Origin: Petrosia ficiformis
Lineage: Eukaryota; Porifera; Demospongiae; Haplosclerida; Petrosiidae
Reading direction: 5' to 3'
Length of the DNA: 64,000 nucleotides
Assembly (NCBI GenBank): GCA_947044365.1
Contig: OX345650.1
Location: 3,827,872 to 3,891,871, forward strand
In this document: one piece after another, positions 20,901-31,656 of the stretch
Position numbering within the stretch: the stretch's first letter is position 1
Layout: each line of letters opens with the position of its first letter
The notes under the pieces: model-generated
The model's input: the letters and a program-made list of their open reading frames with translations, nothing else
The model's database searches: none
What the model was told of the DNA's origin: nothing
Made by a program: the position numbers and the translations under genes

Positions 20901-21685
20901 GTTCCAGGCATGATAAAGTCAGCCATGATTACTGAATGCTGGACACCACAAAGCAGTCATAGGGATACTTTTTTCTCTATATACACTTGTTAAAGTAATG
21001 TTTTGTTCATCCATTAATTATCAGTAAGGATGTTAGTGAAGGGTGCAGCCCCTGTTATAGAAGCCTAATGAGAACTCTGGTCCCAAGTAATAACAATTCT
21101 AAAAGGCACTTCTCATGAATTAATTTAAATGGAAACATCTTCGCCAACAATAACATTATGCAGGATTCAAGCCTGAAGATAGGTCATCTTTCAGGATTAA
21201 AAGATTCATTTGTTTGTCTTATGTGACGACTGAAAACAAGCATTTCAATAAACAAAATCTATATCATTACTTTATCCAATATTATTCATGTATATACCTG
21301 CTTTTAACTTGTTGACTTGAACCTGATGAAAAGTTTGCACCTGACGATACAGGACGACTAAAGTCACTAACAATAGGATCATTTTCAGTTTCTTTTTTCC
21401 TGTTACTACTGCTACCTAGTCTCAAAGTAGGCGGGGCTGGAGGGGTGTGGCTTGTTGTTGTAGTTTCAGTACCACTTTGTTGTTGTTGCAAGAGCCTGAA
21501 AACCAATAAAAATAGTTTTTCTTACTGAACTAGATGTTTCTAATATTCACATACCATTCTGCTACAGACTGTATGGTGATTGGAGTACCAGATGCGGTCA
21601 GTGACATCTGGCAAGTAAGAATATGCTCCCTCTCGAATCCCATGTCCATCAGTTGAGCTAGAAATTCGTCAGATAAAGACTCCAT
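17956..21685 (-). CDS. UBA-UBX domain protein, 5' half (exons 1-5)
   Basis: Five minus-strand exons with agreeing phases: 21555-21685, 21298-21495, 20248-20353, 18602-18775, 17956-18057. Exon 1 begins MESLSDEFLAQLMDMGFERE, a UBA domain. Exon 2 is a Gln/Thr/Ser/Pro linker. Exon 3 (DEKRRLQEQSIAKERDEAVK) is a charged coiled coil. Exon 4 (AKEVVRQQIAEDKQRRLER) ends CRVQ and joins exon 5 IRLSNGSVLRHSFAPTSTL, the start of a UBX fold. UBA plus coiled coil plus UBX is the UBXN1/SAKS1-like layout, a p97/VCP-ubiquitin adaptor. An in-frame TGA at 18713-18715 interrupts exon 4. The UBX domain stops half way; its remainder is found at 38898-39024. Confidence 0.75.
18040..18575. repeat. Intronic direct repeats (about 60 and 72 bp)
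   Basis: 18050-18210 holds three units around AACACTATCATCTGATGGAC. 18293-18575 holds four units of roughly 72 bp around ACCAACCAACAGGTCCCTTC and TTTAAACAGAGTCAAG. Both lie within the intron between UBX exons 4 and 5. Confidence 0.8.
18776..20247. other. UBX intron 3-4, mostly non-coding
   Basis: No repeat family or complete gene recognised apart from the short plus-strand exon candidate at 19411-19463. Several T-rich tracts and a possible small inverted word are seen, with nothing coding on the minus strand. Confidence 0.4.
19411..19463 (+). other. Possible first coding exon, plus strand
   Basis: ATGGCGGAGGGAGAAGTGAG reads MAEGEVRRPGTFFLRHLR and ends at a consensus donor CAG/GTAAGTAG. Sequence and donor look like a real 5' exon of a gene on the opposite strand inside the UBX intron, but no downstream exon was found. 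It may be a relic. Confidence 0.2.
20605..20995. repeat. Interspersed repeat R1, uninterrupted copy
   Basis: Contiguous copy of the repeat that is split at 15755-16825. Order: CACTTACGCGAGTATGCGTT, CCCGGGGGCTCAGTCAATTA, an A/G-rich middle, then TTTTTCTCTATATACACTTG. No open frame; a non-autonomous element is likely. Confidence 0.6.
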
Positions 21686-22213
21686 AACACTACAAAAGTT
21701 TCTTCTCTGATTTGGCAGAAGGTTTCGGTCATGCGCATAAAGTTTCCCGCGAAAACACTTGAATTTTGAATTACTTATAATTATGAGTGCTAATCAAAAC
21801 ATGACTTCGGTAAGTTCGGTATGTAAACAACTGGTGTGAGTTACACTCTGTATCTCAAAGACATGCAATATACTGACATTTGCGTTAATTGAATACAGTC
21901 ACATTATGTGCTTTTTTCAGGGGGGAAATTCCCCCAAATATTTTTTTTTCCAGCGAATCATTAATTTTAATTAATCTCAGTTTACTGTGACACATATATA
22001 ACCTCTATAAAGGTCAATTCTCTGCCCTAATAATATGATCCTAGACAAAATACTACAAGAGTCACAAGATTAGACAAACATAACAAAATCAGTACAGCTT
22101 CTATAGAAACATAATAATATCATAGGCCTAGCCTACACAGAGGGATCATGGGCACCCCACGAAATTATCAATTATATTTAGTTATTGCATGGTATTAGTA
22201 ATTACTCAAATAA
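21686..22213. other. Gap between UBX start and POT-3 stop
   Basis: Holds the presumed UBX promoter (right of 21685) and the 3' flank of POT-3. No 29-bp minisatellite is present here, unlike at POT-2, -9, -10 and -11. No gene seen. Confidence 0.4.
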
Positions 22214-23830
22214 TCATATTGTATTACTACTGTAATCAAATTGTCTCGCCATTATTAGTTGTCTCTCTGTGTACTCCTCAATGACGGCCTGTTGATTAAT
22301 TTCCGATGATTCCTCTCTCTGACGATACTTGTACTTATAAGACACAATAATGAATACAATTAAGGATAGGAAGACTAAACAAGTCTTCGATATGGTTAGA
22401 CAGTAATGGTGGTGCGAATTTGGTAGTAGAGAAGGAATCTGAAACAGTACGTAAACTGACTGGTAAGCATACCATAATCCAATCAGTAGACCTTGCATAC
22501 TACGTGGACCCTGAGCTAAAATGAATTCAAGAGCAGAGAGGAATACCAATATGAATGACAATCCATTCAGAAATTGTGATAAGATTATAAATGAATGAAT
22601 ATAATTGGGAGAACTTCCAATTTCATTGGAACTAGAGTTTACTCTTTCAATGAAGTTATAGAGTGATACATCAACAACTGTCATTGAAACTGATGAAATC
22701 CCAACTAGTATGAGACCTGCTCCCATTTTTTTTAGAATAGTGATCCTGTATGTGTATCGATTAAAACATGGTCTTATAATCAACATGTGTACTGGAATCA
22801 GTAGAGCAGGTAAGATGTATTGCATGTTTGGTAATTGGCCAATGCATTTATTATCACAGTCATAGTAGAACACTTTCAAAGATGACAAAGTATTTGGTAA
22901 CAAAAGGAATCCAAACAGAGATATCAGTACTAACAAGATTCTACCAAATGTCTTAACATCCTCTACTTCTTCAGTAGTAAATGGTCCCCCATACCTGTCC
23001 TTAGCTAAATCCAGTCTGGAAGGAACTTCTCCATATGTGAATGCACTACGAAACGCAGGTTGACTATGATGTTTTGCATAGTTGAGCACTTTGAATATGT
23101 GTTTAACAGGATTGATACGACCGACTGGTTCTGTAGTGAAGTGATTATGACAACCACAACAACAGGAGAGCATTAAAAGCATTGAAAAAAGTGAAAAACT
23201 GCCCAAAGTAGCAACACCTATTGCACTTAAATTCCTGTACAACAAATCAGTAATCGGAAGCAAAATATTAAGGAAGTAAAGAGAACAAAAGTACCAGTTA
23301 ACAAACACATTCAGCTTGTCATTAGAAGCAAATTGTAACTGATCTGTTCCAAACTGTATAGCATTTGATTCAAACAGTCCTAACCCAATATAGTTTAATA
23401 CCAGACCAAAACAAACAGGAACAAGCAGTGAATAATTAACACATTCTTTATCTTCACAATTCTCTGCTTTGAAAAGTTCCACTGTTACAGTAGGTACAGC
23501 CATAACTATACCAATCAACACAAGAAAAGTACCACCAATCATAAGTTTATATCGAGAAATACATACTTCAGCTAATAGACCAGAAACGGGATACAAAAGG
23601 AAAACAACTGCTTTAACTACTAACACACCAATGAAATAATATGTGAACCCTAAAATAAAAGCCTGAAAATAGAAATAATACTCAAAGCTATGAATTAACA
23701 CACTCCATGTTAAGAGAAGTAATATTCCTTTTGAACAGACACATCCTACACAACAAGATCTACAACACCTGATACAACAATCTCTTGACTCTCTCCTGTT
23801 AAATGAAGTCACGTTCTCTCCAGTCTCCAT
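22214..23830 (-). CDS. POT-family membrane protein, intact, diverged (POT-3)
   Basis: 538-residue intronless gene. It starts METGENVTSFNRR, so the dileucine-like motif of its relatives is lost, but the eight-Cys segment is kept. TM1 reads HSFEYYFYF. The POT signature NAIQFGTDQLQF and FVNWYF, the loop ending EEVEDVKTF and EFILAQGPRSM are present. The outside loops differ most: an ENCEDKECVNYS stretch after TM3, a CDNKC loop between TM7 and TM8, and a shortened NSSSNEIGSSPNY loop. The C-terminal tail ends RQFDYSSNTI, shorter than the DDDEYNNYL-type tail of the others. It is the most diverged intact member; substrate unknown. Confidence 0.85.
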   Translation of the reverse strand: METGENVTSFNRRESRDCCIRCCRSCCVGCVCSKGILLLLTWSVLIHSFEYYFYFQAFILGFTYYFIGVLVVKAVVFLLYPVSGLLAEVCISRYKLMIGGTFLVLIGIVMAVPTVTVELFKAENCEDKECVNYSLLVPVCFGLVLNYIGLGLFESNAIQFGTDQLQFASNDKLNVFVNWYFCSLYFLNILLPITDLLYRNLSAIGVATLGSFSLFSMLLMLSCCCGCHNHFTTEPVGRINPVKHIFKVLNYAKHHSQPAFRSAFTYGEVPSRLDLAKDRYGGPFTTEEVEDVKTFGRILLVLISLFGFLLLPNTLSSLKVFYYDCDNKCIGQLPNMQYILPALLIPVHMLIIRPCFNRYTYRITILKKMGAGLILVGISSVSMTVVDVSLYNFIERVNSSSNEIGSSPNYIHSFIILSQFLNGLSFILVFLSALEFILAQGPRSMQGLLIGLWYAYQSVYVLFQIPSLLPNSHHHYCLTISKTCLVFLSLIVFIIVSYKYKYRQREESSEINQQAVIEEYTERQLIMARQFDYSSNTI

Positions 23831-24344
23831 CTCAACAAACCAATATGAAACTGAATAGCAATATGCGGATGTATATACAACTATATAAGAATATACTGTA
23901 ACAGCACTGATTTGTTATTGGTCACGAGTCATGACTCATGACATTCATGACATTCATAACACTATTACCCAAGTGGTATACTAAATGTTGTGCTGAAAGA
24001 AAAACAAGTTATATAGTGAGATGAGTTGTTTTCAGAAAGGATCACATCACTGTAATTACCCAAATGGTATGTATGCCTACTAAATATTAAAATAGTACAT
24101 CAGTAAGCCAGGATAAAACTATATATTAAGTTTGGCATGTCATTTAGTTTCTTCTAGATCTTTTGTCAGGAAACTATATAACACATACATAACAAAATCA
24201 TCGTGCATATATAAAATTTCAATCACCAGTTATGAATAATTAATCATGATGTGGAGCCACACTCGGTACCATATGTGCCAAGTAGTGAATTTTGAATAGG
24301 GCGTGTTATATTATTATTATTAAACACAGCCTATATTGTTTGGT
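23831..24344. other. POT-3 upstream region, no gene
   Basis: No coding exon seen. Short direct repeat of GACATTCAT near 23940. The conserved proximal upstream block of the other POT genes is not evident. Confidence 0.4.
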
Positions 24345-24473
24345 AGTTTGGAAAGTTCAACTGTTGCAGTAGGAATTCACTGTAAAAATGAACCGGTTAT
24401 TTTAACCCTCATTTGGTTACAGGAGTCTACTGATACGCTTGTGAGGTATAAATTTTCATTCAATTAAAGTATT

Positions 24474-24509
<36 letters not shown>

Positions 24510-25337
24510 CTACATACACAAATGTTTTAATTTGTTATCTGTTATTTGTTATTATAAGTGCAAAGTCGTGGAATTTGCCAACAAATAACTTAGTTCTCTA
24601 CAGAAAATTGAGAATTTACAATAATCTATACCTCACAAGAATAATATTTATTATCAATACAGTATTGAAACTCCTGTGACCAAATAAGGGTTAAAATAAC
24701 TAGTTAACTTTTACAGTGAAGAGCAATGAATATACAGTGTTCTCCCCACACTGGTCGGCACTGGTCAGGAATAACCACCTCTCAGATGAATTAACCACCT
24801 TTTAACCACCTCTCAGATAATACATATATAGGCTACTGAGACAGAATTAACTATATACTGGATAAACAGCACTAAATTCATGTAAAATCCAACCACCACA
24901 CTAAATATCCTGGGCAGAACACTGATATACCATACGGTACCAACAATCATCAGCTTATATTGAGAAAATTCAACTTCAGCCAAGAATCCAAAAACCGTAT
25001 ACAAAAGGAAAACAACTGCTTGGACACTGACACAGCAATGAAAAGATACACAAAGAGAATTGTCATCAATAAAAATTAATAATACCCAAAGCTAATAACA
25101 ATTATTTGATAAAAACTGAAAATATAAGTAATACCCAAAGCTATGAATTAACACACTCCATGTTAAGAGAAGTAGTATTTCTTTTGAACAGACACATCCT
25201 ATACAACAAGATCTACAACACCTGATGCAACAATCTCTTGACTCTTCTCTCCTGTTCGGTATAGTCTGGTTCTCTCTAACACATATACAAGAGTACACAT
25301 TATAGCTAATGTTACACTCTAAATAAAATTGTTCCAT
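24345..25337 (-). pseudogene. POT-family remnant, N-terminal only (POT-4)
   Basis: The right part (about 25100-25270) encodes QTIPNRREESRDCCIRCCRS and TM1 through FGYYLYFQFLS. A gap and rearranged piece follow, then EFSQYKLMIVGT (24930-25000), and a short stretch at 24345-24377 (AACTGTTGCAGTAGG) matches the next POT segment. Everything after that is missing. A TIR element (24378-24718) is inserted inside it. It is clearly dead. Confidence 0.75.
24378..24718. mobile_element. TIR element, 341 bp
   Basis: The ends are inverted repeats of about 50 to 60 bp with CACTGTAAAA at the outer tips, the inner part reading GTTATTTTAACCC and ATTTGGT-ACAGGAGT on both sides. The middle has a (TA)n run at 24479-24503 and a second inverted pair ACCTCACAAG / CTTGTGAGGT. 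No transposase. It lies within the POT-4 remnant. Confidence 0.7.
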
Positions 25338-25382
25338 AATTACATAATTATATTTGACTTCTGTGTTCTATCTGTGTGAGTA

Positions 25383-25995
25383 CACTGCAAAAACAGAATT
25401 GTTGAAATAACAAATGTATTGGTTAGTACAGTTGCAAAGATTTAACAATTATTTGATTGTTCAGTATACATACATCTAATACCATAGTTACATTTAACTA
25501 ATTATATTAAAATACGTAAAAGATATATATGTACCAATTATAATCAATTATCATGCCTAATTAGATGCACAAAATAGGTTGGAAACCCAAAGTAATTTCT
25601 TTATCTGCTTTTTTGTATATCTATTAGACTAGATAGGGAATTTAAAATTGCAAATATTGGATTATAATAACATACAAGAATAATAAAAAACATTTTCAAT
25701 AAAAATGAAAGAAGATGTAGGGATGTCAAAACCCAAAAAGCATGGTTGGGAGGCTAACATAGGACCCAAAATTAAACAAACCACTTCCATATAACCCTAC
25801 ATAAGTCCTTACACCACTATAAATCAAAATACAAAGAGCTGTACTTATGTAGGGTTATATGGAAGTGGTTTGTTTAATTTACTTTTAATTTACTACCGTA
25901 CTCTCTGATGTCACCAACACAACCAATTAAAATACAATTTCCTTGCAATTGTACTAACCTAGTTATTTTAACAATTAATTTTTATTTTTGCAGTG
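25383..25995. mobile_element. TIR element, about 613 bp, with nested MITE
   Basis: The left end starts CACTGCAAAAACAG and the right end finishes TTTTTGCAGTG, and both continue into GGTTAGTACA / TGTACTAACC. TA dinucleotides flank both ends (25381-25382 and 25996-25997), as expected for a TA target duplication. Tips resemble the 24378-24718 element. A family A palindromic MITE (25675-25880) lies inside it. Confidence 0.7.
25675..25880. mobile_element. Palindromic MITE, family A, right arm shortened
   Basis: The left arm starts CAAGAATAATAAAAAACATT and includes GATGTAGGGATGTCAAAACC and CAAACCACTTCCATATAACC. The right arm covers only the central reverse complement (GGTTATATGGAAGTGGTTTG). The complete form is at 51630-51935. 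Confidence 0.8.
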
Positions 25996-25997
25996 TA

Positions 25998-26837
25998 TAT
26001 CTCAATATGACAATGGATTAATGTGGTAATATTATGAATATAATTTTATTGGTACAGAATTCATGAATCTCCCTATTTACAATCCACAATGAACACTATC
26101 CCCTGCATGCTCCCCCCTCCCCTCAGATAGTGGTTAATTGGCCCCACATGTGGTATTACAGCTGTCTAATAAGATAACTATGCACTTCAAGTTATTACAT
26201 AAAGTCATAATAATTATGGTGTTATACTTCAGACTTTTACTACAAGTTTGACAAAATCATAATCCAAAATTGTTTTATTTAGAAAGAAAAATAGAAGCTG
26301 TAAACAATGATTCAGCCTTATGGCCTTTGGGTGTATGTCCAAAATTTATGTACATAATAATTATTATGTATTAGTAATGCATATATATATAGAACAATTT
26401 CAGCACATACTCTCTCTAGTTGCTCAGGCTCTCCCAAATAATGACATAATATCAATTATTTCACTCCAATTTAGATACTGACAATAACGACTAATACATG
26501 ACCAATAGCATCAATGAATACTTAATCAGTGAATAAAAACACTGAATGAAGAAATTGTGAGGGAAAGTATTGATTTTATTCCTGAGACTTTCAACAGATA
26601 CATTGGCGTCCATATGCATGGTGGCATATATATTTTACTAAGTAAAAGCTTTATATTAGGTGCACTCACTTTAATTTGATTTGGAACCATTTAATTATGA
26701 ATACACACATTTGACATTCACAAGGTAAATACTCTCAAATTATGTGCACAAATAATGATTACAAAAGTGAAATTGATACTGAAAAAGCCAAGCATAAGTG
26801 TTTTATATCTAACTATCTGTATACAAACACTCGTTGT
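25998..26837. other. POT-5 3' flank, no gene
   Basis: No exon seen on either strand. A C-rich word CTCCCCCCTCCCC lies near 26111; the rest is AT-rich. Confidence 0.4.
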
Positions 26838-28611
26838 TCAATTAATTGTATGGCATGAATTATCACTCAAATAATTATATTCATTATCATAATCATGTGC
26901 TTCTCTAGCTGTTATTAGCTGTCTCTCTGTGTACTCCTCAATGATAGCCTGTCGATTGATTTCAGATGATTCCTCTCTCTGACGATACTTGTACCAACGA
27001 AATATGATGATGAATACAATCAAAGAGAGAACAGCTAAACAGGTCTTCAGTACAGTTATAACTAGCTGGTAATCGAAGTGTTGATATGACTGTAGAAATA
27101 AAGCAGGAATCTGAAGCAGTACATAGACTAACTGGTAAGCATACCACAGTCCAATGAGTAGACCTTGCATACTACGTGGACCCTGAGCCAAGATGAATTG
27201 AAGAGCAGAGAGAAATACCAATATGAACGACAATCCATTAAAAAACTGTGATACAAAAATGACTAGAGGAATATAATTTGAAGGACTTCCACTTCCATTG
27301 AATGATGTTGAATAGAGGGATATATTTTCATAGAAACTCAAGTTTACACTTTCTGAATCAATGAAGTTGTAGAGTGATACATCGACACGTGTCATTAAAC
27401 CTAATGACATCACAACTAGTATGAGACCTGCTCCCATTTTGTTTAGAATACTGATCCTGTATGTGTATCGATTAAAACATGGTCTTATAATCAACATGCG
27501 TACTGGAATTAGTAGAACTGGTAAAATATTTTGGATGTTTACCCAATAGAGAACTGTTAACAGAACTCCATATTCAGTACTAGGTTTAGCATAATAATTG
27601 AGTATTATTAAGGATGGCATAGTATTTGGTAACAATAGGAATCCGAACAGAGATATAAGTACTAACAAGATTCTATTAAATGTCTTAACATCCTCTACTT
27701 CTTCAGTAGTAAATGGTCCCCCATACCTGTTCTTAGCTGGATCCAGTCTGGAAGGAACTTCTCCATAAGTGAAGGCACTACGAAACACAGGCTGACTATG
27801 ATGTCTTGCATAGTTTAAAACTTTGAATTTTTGTTTAACAGGATTGATACGACCTACTGGTTCTGTAGTGAAGTGACTATGACAGCTACAACAACAGAGG
27901 AGCATAATAGAAATTGAAATGAATGAAAAAACTCCCAAAATAGCAACACCATTATACAAAAAAGGTACATCTACTACTGCAGAGGAAATTACTAATCCAA
28001 CACCAAATGTCACTGGAATAAAGATGTTAACGATGTATAACGAATAGAAGTACCAGTTAACAAACACACTTAACTTGTCATTAAAAGCAAATTGTAACTG
28101 ATCTGTTCCAAACTGTATAGCATTTGATTCGAATAGTCCTAATCCAAACTGATATATTACTAGACCAACACAAGCATGAACAAGAAGTGGGTAATCCATG
28201 CATTCTTTTTTCTTACAAGTCTCTTCAAAGTAATCTCCTTTATTGATTCCTGCCTTTATTAAAGTAGGTACAACAATGAGTGTACCAATCAGTGCATAAA
28301 TGGTACCAACAATCATAAGTTTATATCGAGACAAACATACTTCACCCAATATGCCAGCAACAGGATACAGAAGATAAACAACTGCTTGAACTACTGACAC
28401 AGCAATGAATAGATACAGAAAAGAAGGAATAATTAATATGAAATGAAAATACACGTGTAATACCCAAAGCTATGAATTAACGCACTTCATGTTAAGAGAA
28501 GTAGTATTCCTTTTGAACAGACACATCCTACACAGCAAGATCTACAACACCTGATAGAACAACCTCTTGACTCTCTCTTGTTCAGTAAAGTTGGTTCTCT
28601 CCAGTCTCCAT
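26838..28611 (-). pseudogene. POT-family gene with damaged N-terminus (POT-5)
   Basis: The frame is open from about 28454 to the stop at 26838 (538 codons), with NAIQFGTDQLQF, EEVEDVKTF and FILAQGPRSM. The true start should be the ATG at 28611 (METGENQ). From there a missing T after ENQ shifts the frame, a TGA replaces the TM1 Trp codon, and the stretch after FGYY is altered again. The conserved Cys segment is readable only in the shifted frame, with one Cys changed to Ser. So the body is preserved while the N-terminal 50 residues are broken. Decay is probably recent. Confidence 0.75.
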
Positions 28612-29003
28612 CACGGCAACTAGCTTTAGTATAATTTAAGTATTCTATTCAATACTCATAAACCCACTTGTATGTGATCACGAATGAAAGCCTTGCTAAA
28701 AGCATATGCAGTCCCAGTACAATGAAGACCAGCCCATCATTGAATATGAAAGTACATTGCTACAAGAAATATACTTCTCAGGCTTTGATTTAGACCATTT
28801 GTGTGCAATGGAAAAAAGAACTTCATTTTAATCAAAATTCTACATAATTATGAACACACATGTTGACATTTTATAATTCAGTAATGCAATCACTGACCAA
28901 ATTATATATGGACATTAAACAAATAATGATTACAAAAGGAAATTTAGAACTAGAAATTAACAAAAGCAAGCATAACTAATTACCTACAAACATAGTACGT
29001 TCT
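28612..29003. other. Spacer between POT-5 and POT-6
   Basis: AT-rich, no gene. Part of it (about 28640-28760) resembles the stretch upstream of POT-6 (30780-30860: GAAGACCAGCCCATCATTGA), so the two are sister units. Confidence 0.5.
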
Positions 29004-30764
29004 TCAATTAACTGTATGGCATGAATAATCACTCAAATAGTTATATTCATTATCGTAATCGAATGCTTCTCTCTCTGTTATTAGTTGTCTTTCTGTATAG
29101 TCCTCAATTACAGCCTGTCGATTAATTTCAGACGATTCCTCTCTCTGACGATACTTATACCAACGAGATATGATGATGAATAGAATCAATGAGAGAACAG
29201 CTAAACAGGTCTTCACAACAGTTAGCCAGTAATCGAAGTGTTCATATGACTGTAGAATAAGAGGAGGAATCTGCAGCAGTGAATAAACTGACTGATAAGC
29301 ATACCACAGTCCAATGAGTAGACCTTGCATACTACGTGGAGCCTGAGCTAAGATGAATTCAAGAGCAGAGAGGAATACCAATATCAGTGACAATCCATTA
29401 AGACACTGTGATAAGATTATAAATGAAGGAATATAATTTGGAGGACTTCCACTTTCATTCAATGTGGAGTAGCAGCATTCATAGGAACTAACGTTTACTC
29501 TTTCAATGAAAATGTGGAGTGATATATCAACAGCTGTCATTAAACCTAATGACATCACAACTAGTATGAGACCTGCTCCCATTTTGTTTAGAATACTGAT
29601 CCTGTATGTGTATCGATTAAAACATGGTCTTATAATCAACATGTGTACTGGAATCAGTAGAACAGGTAAAATATATTGGATGTTTACAAAGGTGAAAATC
29701 TCATTTAATATCGATATCTCTACAATAAATTCATCCCGGTGCCCAACATACCAAAGGTAATGACTCAACACTACTGAAGTATTGGGTAACAATAGGAATC
29801 CAAACAGAGATGTCAGTATCAACATGATTCTACCAAATGTCTTAACATCTTCCACTTCTTCAGTAGTAAATGGTCCCCCATACCTGTTCTTGGCTAGATC
29901 CAGTCTGGAAGGAACTTCTCCATAAGTGAATGCACTGCGAAACACAGGCTGACTATGATGTCTTGCATAGTTCAAAACTTTGAATATGTGTTTAACAGGA
30001 TTGATACAACCAACTGGTTCCATAGTGAGGTGACTATGACAACCACAACAGCAAAATAGCATTATAAAAACTAAAACAAATGAAAAAACTCCAAAAACAA
30101 CAGAACCGATATAAATATAGTGTTTATCATCTACTAAACTCACATAAAATCCAAATCCAACAAAATAGGTCAATGGAATAAAACTGTTAATGATGTGCAA
30201 TGACCAGAAGTACCAGTTAACAAACACACTTAACTTCTCATTAGAAGCAAATTGTAACTGATCTGTTCCAAACTGTATAGCATTTGATTCAAATAATCCT
30301 AATCCAAACTGATATATTACTAGACCAACACAAGCAGGACCAAGCAGCGGATAATCCAAGCATTCACTGTTCTTACATTCGAAGTAATCTTCTTTATTGA
30401 AAATTGCCATTGTTACAGTTGGTACAGCAATGACAGTACCAATCAGTGCAAGAATAGTACCAACAATCATAAGTTTATATCGAGACAAGCAAACCTCACC
30501 CATTAGCCCAGCAACAGGATACAGAAGATAAACAACTGCTTCAACTACTGACACAGCAATGAATAGAAACAGAAAAGAAGAAACACTTGATAAGAACTGA
30601 AAATACGCATAATACCCAAAGCTATGAATTAACACACTCCATGTTAAGAGAAGTAGTACCCCTTTTGAACAAACACATCCGACACAACAAGATCTACAAC
30701 ACCTGATACAACAATCTCTTGACTCTCTCCTGTTCAGTAAAGTCTGTTTCTCTCCAGTCTCCAT
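29004..30764 (-). CDS. POT-family membrane protein, intact (POT-6)
   Basis: 586 residues, the longest intact member. It starts METGEKQTLLNRR, so the EKQTLL acidic dileucine-like motif is present, followed by eight Cys. FGYY, SRYKLMIVG, NAIQFGTDQLQF, FVNWYFW, EEVEDVKTF and EFILAQAPRSM are all present; the last is the closest in this window to the canonical POT EFxxxQAPxSM. The longer size comes from outside loops: a FNKEDYFECKNSECLDY stretch, a loop with VDDKHYIY, and a long HYLWYVGHRDEF segment after TM7. The C-terminus DYDNEYNYLSDYSCHTVN includes a YNYL tyrosine-type motif. Confidence 0.87.
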   Translation of the reverse strand: METGEKQTLLNRRESRDCCIRCCRSCCVGCVCSKGVLLLLTWSVLIHSFGYYAYFQFLSSVSSFLFLFIAVSVVEAVVYLLYPVAGLMGEVCLSRYKLMIVGTILALIGTVIAVPTVTMAIFNKEDYFECKNSECLDYPLLGPACVGLVIYQFGLGLFESNAIQFGTDQLQFASNEKLSVFVNWYFWSLHIINSFIPLTYFVGFGFYVSLVDDKHYIYIGSVVFGVFSFVLVFIMLFCCCGCHSHLTMEPVGCINPVKHIFKVLNYARHHSQPVFRSAFTYGEVPSRLDLAKNRYGGPFTTEEVEDVKTFGRIMLILTSLFGFLLLPNTSVVLSHYLWYVGHRDEFIVEISILNEIFTFVNIQYILPVLLIPVHMLIIRPCFNRYTYRISILNKMGAGLILVVMSLGLMTAVDISLHIFIERVNVSSYECCYSTLNESGSPPNYIPSFIILSQCLNGLSLILVFLSALEFILAQAPRSMQGLLIGLWYAYQSVYSLLQIPPLILQSYEHFDYWLTVVKTCLAVLSLILFIIISRWYKYRQREESSEINRQAVIEDYTERQLITEREAFDYDNEYNYLSDYSCHTVN

Positions 30765-31656
30765 CGTGCTTTAGCATAATTTATTCAATACTCGTGAACA
30801 TAGAAAGGTAGCATAGGCAATGAAGACCAGCCCATCATTGAAATAGACTTCTCGGGCTTCATCCTCTATGATCTAATAACTAATCATAACAAGTTGGACT
30901 GTCCACCATCTATATGGATATCTTCTTATAATTAGCTGTTTTCTACTAGTTTATTATTAGCATTTCAAAACAATCATCATAATTGCTACCATGCATGCAT
31001 CCTTCGGCAAAGAATGTTTTTGTAAAAACCGAAGTCAAAACACTTCAACAATAGTAATTCATTTTCTTAACAAATAATTTAAGAAAATGCAATATAATTT
31101 TTACAAAAATAGAAATTAATATTATAGTAGAAAGCTTCTATTAAATATATTAGTCTATTTTCTTAATCTTTTTATCTTCTTTCAATGCCAATGACTATAA
31201 CGTTAGTGTTCTCTTTCTAAAAACTTTTTTCTTTTCTTAATTCAATGAATTAACTAATTTCGTTCTTGATCAATTATATTTCATTGAAAATATACTCAAA
31301 TTATCATTATAATTATTTCTCAAAAGTATTTTCGAATTATCACTTTTTCTACTAGATTCTAATTATATATATGTATATATTTAATAATTGGCATGCACAA
31401 TGAATGTACTCGTGCAATGTATACAGGAAACTATTCACAAGAATTACTGCATGATTTGTTTTTTCTTAGGAAGCTTCCAGGGTACTCCCCCCCCCTCTTG
31501 CACTGATATAACTTACAGGCTGATTATATTAAAATTTATGTTAATGTGCAGAATATATAACAATTACACAAAAAATGTGACAACAATTGTTACATCTAAC
31601 TATCTACAAACATTTGCTGTTCAATTATTGAAAAGTATGATACAAACAGTTTCAAA
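30765..31656. other. Spacer between POT-6 and POT-7, no gene
   Basis: AT-rich, with runs of TTTTCTTAA-like sequence. The open stretch at 31388-31660 on the plus strand has no supporting motif. A C-rich word CCCCCCCCTC is at 31486. Confidence 0.4.
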
